A DNA stretch of 53,716 bases from CAZFVY01 sp964522665 (lineage in GTDB: Bacteria; Verrucomicrobiota; Verrucomicrobiia; Limisphaerales; CAZFVY01): positions 1-53,716 of the forward strand of contig CAZFVY010000043.1 in the NCBI GenBank assembly GCA_964522665.1, written 5' to 3'. The notes below the pieces were generated by a model. The model was not told the DNA's origin. It saw nothing but the letters and a program-made list of their open reading frames with translations, and ran no database searches. Within the stretch, counting starts at the first letter, position 1. Each line of letters starts with the position of its first letter. The position numbers were made by a program, and so were the translations under genes. Below are positions 33,166 to 40,764 of this stretch, one piece after another.

Positions 33166-33894
33166 ATGAAACGCAGCATTCTACTCGGTATTTTAGCCCT
33201 CACGGCGACCTCACTCATGGCCGCCGATGGCGGCCCTTCTGATGAAGTCAAGGCGGCCATCAAAAAGCTTAAGGACTCAGGGAGCTTCACCTGGAAAACA
33301 ACGACCGAAAACGCAAGCGGGAATGGACCGGGCCCTACCGTTGGCAAGGTCAACGAAGATGGAGTCATCTATATGGCCCGGACGTTTAACGACAATACCT
33401 TTGAATCCATCAAGAAAGGCGAAAAAGTCGCCATCAAGACCCAGGACGGATGGCAAACGCCTGAGGAAATGGCCGACGCCGCAGGGAATGGCGGCAATGG
33501 CGGGCGCCGGGGTCGCGGTGCCATGGCAGGACGGATGATGCGCAATTACGCCGAAGTCGCTGCGGAACTAGTGGACGGCGTTAAAGAGATCAAAGACTCC
33601 GGCGGCATTTATGTAGGGGATTTGACTGAAGACGCAGCCAAGCGTCAGCTTACTGCTTTCGGTGGTAGGGGCCGTGGCGGCAACGGGACCCCGCCGGAAG
33701 TTTCCGGAGCCAAGGGCTCGGTGAAGATTTGGGTCAAGGAAGGCGTTTTGTCGAAAGTAGTCCTCCATGTCCAAGGCACGGTTTCCCGCGGTGGACAAGA
33801 CCAGGACGTGGACCGCACTACTACAGTCGAGTTCAAAGACATCGGCTCGACCAAGATCGAGATTCCTGAAGAGGCGAAGAAGAAGCTTTCCTAA
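33166..33894 (+). CDS. Exported protein of unknown function, divergent from the T2SS operon
   Basis: This 242-residue protein has a clear signal peptide (MKRSILLGILALTATSLMAA) and a mature part of about 220 residues with no named domain. Recognisable features are a lipocalin-like start (SGSFTWKTTTENA), two Gly/Arg-rich loops (NGGNGGRRGRG and GGRGRGGNG) and a final domain ending VEFKDIGSTKIEIPEEAKKKL. The pattern of TW-type strands and DGWQTPEEM suggests a beta-rich periplasmic or secreted protein. A good ribosome binding site (AAAGGA) precedes the ATG and a strong terminator follows, so it is a single-gene unit. Shared divergent regulation suggests it is a substrate or partner of the T2SS; that is inference. 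Confidence 0.75.
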   Translation: MKRSILLGILALTATSLMAADGGPSDEVKAAIKKLKDSGSFTWKTTTENASGNGPGPTVGKVNEDGVIYMARTFNDNTFESIKKGEKVAIKTQDGWQTPEEMADAAGNGGNGGRRGRGAMAGRMMRNYAEVAAELVDGVKEIKDSGGIYVGDLTEDAAKRQLTAFGGRGRGGNGTPPEVSGAKGSVKIWVKEGVLSKVVLHVQGTVSRGGQDQDVDRTTTVEFKDIGSTKIEIPEEAKKKLS

Positions 33895-33944
33895 GCGGCC
33901 GACGGCCTCTTGCTTGGGGTCAGACTGCTTTGGTTAGTTGGGTG

Positions 33945-33983
33945 CGACCACCGCCGGATGCTCCGGCGGTGGTCGTTTTTATT
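33945..33983 (+). terminator. Strong intrinsic terminator
   Basis: CGACCACCGCCGG and CCGGCGGTGGTCG form a perfect 13-bp stem with a 5-nt loop, followed by TTTTTATT. It lies about 50 bp after the stop of the exported 242-aa protein. Confidence 0.92.
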
Positions 33984-34184
33984 CGCCGGGCAAGCGCGAG
34001 CCTCTGCGCGCGCATCGCCAGGAGTTGCAATCTCTTCCGGTCCCGATAAAATGCCGGGCAAGCACAATGACTCCGGCAAAGACGAACCGCGCTAACGGCA
34101 TGAGCCATCGCCGCTGTTACACGCCAATCTCACTCATGTTCGCGCCACGCTGATCGCTTTGCCGTCCCCGACTCGTTCGATTCT

Positions 34185-35555
34185 ATGCAAATTAAAATCC
34201 TTGCCCGTTGGTTCCTGATCGCCGCCGCCGCGGCCACGTTCACGCTGCCTGCCCCGGCCCAACCGGCGGCCGCGCCGGCGGTGGATTCACGATTTGAACT
34301 CCCGGTGACCGACGATGGTTTACCCGGCGCGGGGCCGCTTCGTCGCGAAGACTGGTTCAAAAAGCTTTGGGCGCAACGACGCGGCGCCTGGAGCCAGCAC
34401 GTCCAGGCGGACCAAGGCGCGGTGGTTTTTCTGGGAGACTCGATCACGCAGGGCTGGGGCGACAATATGGACCATCGCTTCGCGGGGGTGAAGGTCGCGA
34501 ATCGCGGCATCAGTGGTGATACCACCCGCGGCGTCTTGATCCGACTTGACGAGGACGTGCTCGCCCTCCATCCGTCCGGAGTCGTGTTGCTGATCGGCAC
34601 GAATGATCTCGAGGAGCAGGCCGATCCCGAGACCATTGCGGCCAACCTCAAATTGATCGTGGCAAAACTCAAAGCGCAAAATGGCGCCATGCCAATTATT
34701 CTCTGCAAGGTTTTTCCGAGTTCAGAGACGAAGAAGCGTCCCGCCGACAAGATCAAACGCCTTAACGAACTCTACGCCGCCGCCGTGAAAGGTGATCCGC
34801 AGGTGATTGTCCTCGAAACCTGGGTGCTTTTCGCCGACGCGCAGGGCAACGCCAAGAATGAAGAATTCCCAGATTTGCTGCATCCGAATAAGGCGGGTTA
34901 CGCAAAATGGGCCGGCGCGATTTGGCCGATCTTCGCGACGCTCGGTTTTTTGGATACGGAACCGGACGCCTTCACGCCCGAGCCTGGCTTTCAAAGCCTT
35001 TTCAACGGCCACGATCTGACCGGTTGGGGCTACCGCCCGACTTCACCGGAAGATATTCAGGCAAGCGAACGCTGGCACAAAAGCGATTCCAACGCCCCGC
35101 CCTGGCCAATCGTCGAACAGCCGGTTCAATTCGACGGGCTTACCGTCAGCCCGGACGGTCGATACATGGCAAAGAACGGTCGCCTGATCGTGACCACTCC
35201 GCCGGAGATCCGCAAAATCCAGCAGATTTCGACGACCCGAGATTTTGGGAAAAACTTCGTCCTCAAACTTGAATTTCGCTCGGCGGTGTACGCCGACAGC
35301 GGCGTATTCATCCGGAAACCCCAACTCCAATGCCGCGACTATTTGCTGGCCGGCCCGTACAAAGAACTCAAGCAATACAAGCCGCAGGATTGGAATGAAA
35401 TGGTCGTCACCGTTAAGGACAACGTCGCCTATTGCACCTGCAACGGTGAGGTTCTGGAAGCCGCCCTGAAAGTTCCTCCGTCCGGCCCAATCGGCCTGGA
35501 GGGTGACCGCGGCCAGATGGAATACCGGCATCTTCAGATCAAAGAACTTGACTAG
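34185..35555 (+). CDS. Exported SGNH/GDSL hydrolase fused to a DUF1080 (3-keto-disaccharide hydrolase-like) domain
   Basis: This 456-residue protein has a signal peptide (hydrophobic to about residue 26). The SGNH hydrolase domain spans about 60-250: block I GDSITQGWG with the nucleophile Ser, block II NRGISGDTTRG, block III GTNDLEEQ and block V DLLHPNKAGY with Asp and His. A DUF1080 domain follows (about 265-456), beginning FQSLFNGHDLTGW and containing FVLKLEFRS, DSGVFIR, DWNEMVVTV and the C-terminal EYRHLQIKEL. The first domain would deacetylate or de-esterify a glycan or lipid; the second is a concanavalin-like fold linked to sugar metabolism. Together they suggest polysaccharide breakdown outside the cytoplasm. 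Confidence 0.9.
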   Translation: MQIKILARWFLIAAAAATFTLPAPAQPAAAPAVDSRFELPVTDDGLPGAGPLRREDWFKKLWAQRRGAWSQHVQADQGAVVFLGDSITQGWGDNMDHRFAGVKVANRGISGDTTRGVLIRLDEDVLALHPSGVVLLIGTNDLEEQADPETIAANLKLIVAKLKAQNGAMPIILCKVFPSSETKKRPADKIKRLNELYAAAVKGDPQVIVLETWVLFADAQGNAKNEEFPDLLHPNKAGYAKWAGAIWPIFATLGFLDTEPDAFTPEPGFQSLFNGHDLTGWGYRPTSPEDIQASERWHKSDSNAPPWPIVEQPVQFDGLTVSPDGRYMAKNGRLIVTTPPEIRKIQQISTTRDFGKNFVLKLEFRSAVYADSGVFIRKPQLQCRDYLLAGPYKELKQYKPQDWNEMVVTVKDNVAYCTCNGEVLEAALKVPPSGPIGLEGDRGQMEYRHLQIKELD

Positions 35556-35604
35556 CGGCAGCCAAGTCCACCTCCGAAGCGCGCGATCTCAAGCGGGTGA
35601 ACCG

Positions 35605-36156
35605 TCAGGCTGGGCGTCTGCGAAAGTCCTCCGCCAACATCACCCAGCGTTCGTGGTCCCGCCAGCGGCCACCGATCTTTAACAGGTGGCGAGAGAGGCC
35701 TTCGAAGACGAAACCGCTGCGCCGCGCAAGCTGAATGGACGCGTGGTTTTCGGGCTGAATGTTGGCCTCGAGGCGGTGCAGTTTCAGGGTTCCAAAAGCG
35801 TGCCGCAGCGCCAGCCGCATCCCCTCGCCCATCAGGCCCTTGCCCGCGTTCGGCACGAACGCATAGTAACCAAGGGACGCATTCTGAAACGCCCCGCGGA
35901 TGACGTGATTCAAGTTGATCATGCCGACCAACGTTCCCGACTCCCGCTCGACCACGAGAAAGCCGTAGCGCTCTCCCGTCGCGAAGCGCTTCAAGTAGTC
36001 CGCGAAAGCCTCGGGAGTACTCGGCCGGCGACTGATCCAACGGGCGTGCAACGTGCGACTCCGCCGCGCCGCCGAGATGAACGCCGCGCAATCGCCCGGT
36101 TCCAATGGCCGAATCAATACCCGATTTTTCACAAGCGATGGCACGACGCGCATCAT
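35605..36156 (-). CDS. GNAT acetyltransferase, RimJ/RimL-like
   Basis: This 183-residue protein is a typical GNAT N-acetyltransferase of the RimJ/RimL type. It begins RVLIRPLEPGDCAAFI, has a central strand FLVVERESGTLVGMINL, the acetyl-CoA loop NAGKGLMGEGMRLALRHAF (relative of the Q/RxxGxG/A motif) and the final LEANIQPENHASIQLARRSGFVFEG. RimJ/RimL relatives acetylate N-termini of proteins or small amines; the substrate here is unknown. Two adjacent ATG codons offer the start. It is alone on its strand, convergent with the SGNH-DUF1080 gene. Confidence 0.9.
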   Translation of the reverse strand: MMRVVPSLVKNRVLIRPLEPGDCAAFISAARRSRTLHARWISRRPSTPEAFADYLKRFATGERYGFLVVERESGTLVGMINLNHVIRGAFQNASLGYYAFVPNAGKGLMGEGMRLALRHAFGTLKLHRLEANIQPENHASIQLARRSGFVFEGLSRHLLKIGGRWRDHERWVMLAEDFRRRPA

Positions 36157-36473
36157 GGGGTCGTCCAGACGAAGGAATCAAGCGCCCGCCGAGAACCGAG
36201 CCAGAAAACCGAACGAGAGTGCGCCGTGGAAAAAATGAAATGGTGGCAAGGATGCTGGTCGGAAGTCCGCGCCACTCCAGCCCGGAGCTGCCAAGCGAGA
36301 TTTCCTTCGCCTCTACCTGCCCGAACCAACCGATCATTCAGCAGAATCCGTCGCGCTCGACACTCCGCCCACTCCCAAGGAAAGCCAACGTTGAGAATTC
36401 GCCCGCCGGAATCAAACTGCCTGACCTTACATCCGACGACCAACGCCTGGCGCACCGCTGGAGCAACTAAACC

Positions 36474-36956
36474 AACGACCGGCCGAGTTTTCGGGTGGAA
36501 TACGTGCCGGCCGATATCATTGCTCTCCTGGGCAGCCACCGCGGACTGTTGGTCGCCTCCGCCGACGTCGGGAAAGGTCAGCGTCGCGGATTCTGCCTCG
36601 CGACGGCGCCGGAAGCAGCGCCCGAATAGGTGGAATTCTCGGCCACCCGCGCCGCCCAATTCAGCAACCTCCTAATCACGCTCACTCCCCGGAATGAGAT
36701 CGCCCGCTTCACTGGTTCGCTGCCGGTCTATTTTGGGACCCACGCTTACTCAATCGAGTTTTTGCCCGATCAACCCCTCGCCGAAGAGATTTTCGCCCAG
36801 ACGTCGCGAGCGATTCGGGCCATCGGCAACGCCAAAACGAACCAAAAACGGATCGTGGTCAATGGCAGACTCAGTTTCAGCCAGCACCGCCTGAGATTTA
36901 CCGTAATCAAGGTTTCGTGGAAAAATGGTGAACTGGCGCTCGCCGCGAATGATTGA
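36474..36956 (+). pseudogene. Decayed reading frame with in-frame stops
   Basis: One frame reads protein-like sequence (FRVEYVPADIIALLGSHRG, GRLSFSQHRLRFTVIKVSWKNGEL) but is broken by TAA at 36471-36473 and TAG at 36627-36629. The part after the TAG is open for 108 codons to 36956, with a possible GTG start at 36630. I recognise no family. The remaining sequence between the GNAT gene and tRNA-His (36,157-37,323) holds no other coding sequence I can support. It could be a small genuine gene starting at GTG 36630. Confidence 0.35.
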
Positions 36957-37323
36957 GTCGGTTTGCTGACGATTACCCATTGAGAAAAAACCATATTCGC
37001 TGCCAAATCCGACCCGGATTAGCGGAGAGGCACCCGGGCGACGTCGGAATCCGCACTGGGTTTATCGGAGGGGGGTTTTGCACGACCTGGCGGTCACCGC
37101 GCGCATTGTTTTTGTCTTCGTACGATTCTTTGGTTTTAGGTTGAGATTTGTGGACATTGAGATGGCATAATCCACCGCGAGTTTGAAGCGAAGCAACGCC
37201 CAGAAACGGGCAAAAACAAGCACAAACACGGGGACATGTGCTATGCCCACACGTTATGCGCAGCTTCTCAGCGAGCTAACAGCCACCGCTTAACCCATTG
37301 AAGCTGCTACGACTTAAGAAAAG

Positions 37324-37399
37324 TGGGGTGGCCAACGGGATTCGAACCCGCAACAACAAGCTCCACAAGCTTGGACTCTACCGTTGAGCTATGGCCACC
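37324..37399 (-). tRNA. tRNA-His (anticodon GTG)
   Basis: The reverse strand forms a cloverleaf. The acceptor is GTGGCCA/TGGCCAC with an encoded G(-1) opposite C73, the histidine identity pair. The D arm has AGCTCAACGGTAGAG, the anticodon stem CAAGC/GCTTG encloses loop TTGTGGA with anticodon GTG, and the T arm is GCGGGTTCGAATCCCGT. The CCA tail is encoded. Confidence 0.95.
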
Positions 37400-37506
37400 A
37401 AGCCGGGGTCACGATAGGATTTCGGGCTTCCAGCGTCAAGTTCAGCCGGTAAAAACAATTCGCCGTCTATTCTTTACGGCGCGCCGCGTTTTGATTGAAT
37501 AGCGGG

Positions 37507-38607
37507 ATGTTCGCCTTGAACACAACGAAGCTTTTCGCCTGCCTTTCGCCAACGGAAGCCGCCGCGCTCGAAGGTTGCGCCGAGATCCGAAAATACGTTC
37601 CCGAACAGATCATTTTCCAGGAGGGAGATACCGGCGACGGGATTTACATGGTGCAATCGGGCCGGGTCCGGATTTCCACCCTGGTGGCGCCGGACGAGCC
37701 GCGAGTATTGAACCACATTGGACCCGGTGATTTTTTTGGCGAAATGTCGGTCCTCGACAGCGGCCCCCGCTCCGCGACCGCCTCCGCGGAGGACGAGACG
37801 GTAACGACGTTTGTGCCGCGGACGGAGATACTTGAGTTGCTCGACAGTTCCCCGCGGCTGGCTTTGACCCTGGTGCGCGAGTTCAGCTTGCGTCTGCGGC
37901 AGTTCGACCGGCAATACGTCCGCGAGGTGCTGCAGACCGAGCGTCTGGCGCTCGTCGGCAAGTTTGCCCGCTCAATCGTTCACGATTTCAAGAATCCGCT
38001 CAACGTCATCGGCATTTCGGCTGAGATGGCCGCGATGAAGAACGCCACGCCCGAGACCCGGCTCGAAGCCCGCAATCGCATTCGCAAGCAAGTCAATCGC
38101 CTCAGCGACATGATCAGCGAGTTGCTCGAATTCACCCGCGCCACGCACACCTCGGTCGTTTTGGCGGAGACCGCCTACGCGCCGTACGTCGAACGTCTCA
38201 TCGAGGAAATCCGGCCCGAAGTCGCGGTCAAATCAGTCACCGTCGAATTTGATAACCCGCCGCCGGACGTCAAGGTTCTGATGGAACCGAACCGCCTCGC
38301 CCACGTGTTCTACAACCTCGTGAATAACGCCGTGGACGCCATGCGGGACGGTGGCCGGATTCGCATCCGCTTTGCCACGCACCAAGGGATGGTCGTCACT
38401 GAGATCGAGGACAGCGGCCCAGGTATCGCCCCGGAAATCTCCGAACGCCTCTTCGAAGCTTTCGCCACTTTTGGCAAAGCCCAAGGCAGCGGCTTGGGGC
38501 TTTCGATCGCCAAACGCATCATCGACGATCATCGTGGGCGTATTCGCGCGCGCAATGAGCCGGGCGGCGGGGCCGTCTTCGCCTTCAGCCTGCCGCTCTT
38601 GACGTGA
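37507..38607 (+). CDS. Cytosolic histidine kinase with N-terminal cyclic-nucleotide-binding domain
   Basis: With the ATG at 37507 this is 366 residues; a TTG four codons upstream is an alternative. Residues 10-125 form a cNMP-binding (CRP-like) domain with IIFQEGDTGDGIYMVQSG and the phosphate-binding cassette GDFFGEMSVLDSGPRSATA. It runs through a short helix into the kinase. The H-box is SIVHDFKNPLNVIG, the N-box FYNLVNNAVDAM, G1 EDSGPGIAP and G2 GSGLGLSIAKR. There is no membrane segment. The cassette keeps Gly-Glu and Arg residues typical of nucleotide binding, so it may sense cAMP or cGMP. No response regulator lies next to it, so its partner is encoded elsewhere. Confidence 0.92.
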   Translation: MFALNTTKLFACLSPTEAAALEGCAEIRKYVPEQIIFQEGDTGDGIYMVQSGRVRISTLVAPDEPRVLNHIGPGDFFGEMSVLDSGPRSATASAEDETVTTFVPRTEILELLDSSPRLALTLVREFSLRLRQFDRQYVREVLQTERLALVGKFARSIVHDFKNPLNVIGISAEMAAMKNATPETRLEARNRIRKQVNRLSDMISELLEFTRATHTSVVLAETAYAPYVERLIEEIRPEVAVKSVTVEFDNPPPDVKVLMEPNRLAHVFYNLVNNAVDAMRDGGRIRIRFATHQGMVVTEIEDSGPGIAPEISERLFEAFATFGKAQGSGLGLSIAKRIIDDHRGRIRARNEPGGGAVFAFSLPLLT

Positions 38608-38678
38608 ACCGCCCGCCGCGGACGCCGCCGCCGCGACCAACTGGAGCGGGTCGATTTGGCCGTCGCTTTTTAAGCTAA

Positions 38679-40658
38679 ATGAACCGCATTCGCCTGTTGC
38701 CCGAGCACGTGGCCAACCAGATCGCGGCCGGCGAGGTCGTCGAACGCCCGGCGAGCGTTGTCAAAGAATTGGTCGAAAACGCGCTCGACGCGAAGGCCAC
38801 GCGGATCGGGGTCGAGATTCAAGCGGGCGGGCGCAGTCTCATCCGCGTCACCGACGACGGCTTCGGAATGAGTCGCGATGACGCCCTCCTCTGCCTCGAA
38901 GCCCACGCCACGAGCAAAATCCAGCGAGCCGATGATCTAGCCGCCGTGCTCACGATGGGTTTCCGCGGTGAAGCCCTGCCCAGCATCGCCAGCGTCAGCC
39001 GGCTTTCGCTTACGACCCGCGAACGCGACAGCCAGGAAGCCGAGGCGACTCAAATTCTCATCAACGGAGGTCGCATTCAGGAGGTCCGCGCCGCCGCCGG
39101 TCCGGCGGGCACGAGCCTTGAAGTCAGGCAATTGTTTTACAACCTGCCCGCCCGCCGCAAATTCCTCCGCACCGACGAAACCGAGCGGGCGCATATTCTG
39201 CATTATTTGACGTTGGCCGCGTTGTCCCACCCGGAAGTTGGTTTCACGTTTACCCAGGACGGACGCCTGATGTGGCAGCTCCCGCCCCTCGCGGCGGACA
39301 ATCCCGCCGCCGATCGCGTCAGCCGGTTGCGTGACCGGATGAAAGCGCTGTCCGGCGCGCAGACGGAACTTTTGCCGGTTGAATTTTCCGCCGAGTTGGA
39401 ACCGCTCGTCTCGCCCCACTCGGAAGCGCCCGTCCATTCCGGAGCGTTGCGCGTCTGGGGACTAATCGGTCCGCCGGGCGCGTCCCGTTCCACCCGGGAC
39501 GATCAACATCTTTTCGTGAATCGCCGCCCGGTCGAGAATCGCGGACTGAACTTCGCCCTCTTGGAAGGCTATCACACCGCGCTGATGAAGGGGCGCTACC
39601 CGGTCGCTTGCCTTTTCCTGGAAATCGACCCCGCCGAGGTGGACGTCAACATCCACCCCACCAAACGCGAAATCAAATTCCGGCAGGAACAGGCTGTCCG
39701 GCGCCTCGTCGCGCAAGCGGTGCGGCAAACCCTGCTTCAATACCATGCCGGGCGCGAAACGCCGGCCGCGCCGATCGCGCCCAGCGTCCCGGCGCCCGCC
39801 CCCATTCCCGAAGGGGCCTCCGCCGCGCCGCCGGAACTTCCGCTCGCCCGGGCGATTGAGCCGCCCAGGCAGGTGGACGGACCGCGCCCCGCGGCCAACC
39901 TCGCTCCGGATGCGCCGAATCGCCCAATCTCCAGTTGGCCGACGCCACCGGTGGCCGCGCCGCCGACGCCACCGCCAGCCACCCCTGCCCGTCCCACCGC
40001 GGAGCTGCCGCTTTCCCCGCCCGTCGCGGCCGCTCCTCGTCCCTCTTCGGCGCCGGGAGCCGCCGCGCCGTTACTGCAGGTTCCACTGCGGCTGATAGGG
40101 GTCGTCGGCAAACTCTACGTGTTGCTCGAATCCGACCGGGGGCTGGTTTTGATGGATCAGCACGCGGCGCACGAAAGAATCCTGTTCGAGCAGATGCTCC
40201 GGCGCCTGGAGCAAGGCAGCGCCCCGTCCCAACGCCTCCTGCTGCCCGAGACGATCGAACTGGCCCCGCGCGACGCCCAATTCCTGCGCGAACAAACCGC
40301 CACCCTCGCCCGCCTCGGGGTCGGCCTCAGCGAGTTCGGCGAGCGAACGTTTTTGCTCGACGCCCTGCCCCCGTTCGTCAAGGTTTCCGACGCCCGAAGA
40401 TTCGCCCTCGAGTTGGTGGATGAACTCAAGGCGGCTGGCGTGGAGGTTAATTCGCTACGCCTGGGCGAGCACGTGGTCGCGAAGACCGTTTGCCGTCACG
40501 CGGTCAAAGCCAACGATCCGCTCACCGGGCCGGAACTCGAAAACCTCGTCGCGGACCTGCGCCAGTGCGCCATGCCCTACACCTGCCCGCACGGCCGCCC
40601 CACCCTCATCGAATTGAATTACCGCGAGTTGGAAAAGAAGTTCGGGCGCTCGCAGTAG
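38679..40658 (+). CDS. mutL: DNA mismatch repair protein MutL (endonuclease type)
   Basis: This 659-residue MutL has the GHKL ATPase motifs KELVENALDA (29-38), DDGFGM (59-64) and GFRGEAL (94-100). A Pro/Ala-rich linker (about 355-465) joins it to the C-terminal dimerisation/endonuclease domain. That domain carries the metal-binding motif DQHAAHERILFE (from residue 493), fitting DQHA(X)2E(X)4E, and CPHGRPT near the end. MutL proteins with this motif nick DNA themselves, so repair does not depend on MutH. The gene is 71 bp after the cNMP-kinase gene and converges with recD2. mutS is not in the window. Confidence 0.97.
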   Translation: MNRIRLLPEHVANQIAAGEVVERPASVVKELVENALDAKATRIGVEIQAGGRSLIRVTDDGFGMSRDDALLCLEAHATSKIQRADDLAAVLTMGFRGEALPSIASVSRLSLTTRERDSQEAEATQILINGGRIQEVRAAAGPAGTSLEVRQLFYNLPARRKFLRTDETERAHILHYLTLAALSHPEVGFTFTQDGRLMWQLPPLAADNPAADRVSRLRDRMKALSGAQTELLPVEFSAELEPLVSPHSEAPVHSGALRVWGLIGPPGASRSTRDDQHLFVNRRPVENRGLNFALLEGYHTALMKGRYPVACLFLEIDPAEVDVNIHPTKREIKFRQEQAVRRLVAQAVRQTLLQYHAGRETPAAPIAPSVPAPAPIPEGASAAPPELPLARAIEPPRQVDGPRPAANLAPDAPNRPISSWPTPPVAAPPTPPPATPARPTAELPLSPPVAAAPRPSSAPGAAAPLLQVPLRLIGVVGKLYVLLESDRGLVLMDQHAAHERILFEQMLRRLEQGSAPSQRLLLPETIELAPRDAQFLREQTATLARLGVGLSEFGERTFLLDALPPFVKVSDARRFALELVDELKAAGVEVNSLRLGEHVVAKTVCRHAVKANDPLTGPELENLVADLRQCAMPYTCPHGRPTLIELNYRELEKKFGRSQ

Positions 40659-40764
40659 GGTTCGCCGCCGGGAGGCGGATTGGGCGGCTCGGCCGGCGAT
40701 CAATGGTCCGACCAACGCCGGGTCGAATCACAAACCGTTCCGCCCGCTCCGCCTCGGTCATCGG

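Noticed and set aside
36153..36659. Minus-strand open frame of 168 codons upstream of the GNAT gene
   Set aside because: The composition looks like a shadow and the opposite strand carries the more protein-like, though broken, frame.
35686..36675. Plus-strand open frame of 329 codons across the GNAT gene and the decayed region
   Set aside because: It is antisense to the GNAT gene and has low-complexity Pro/Arg/Thr composition with no protein-like pattern.
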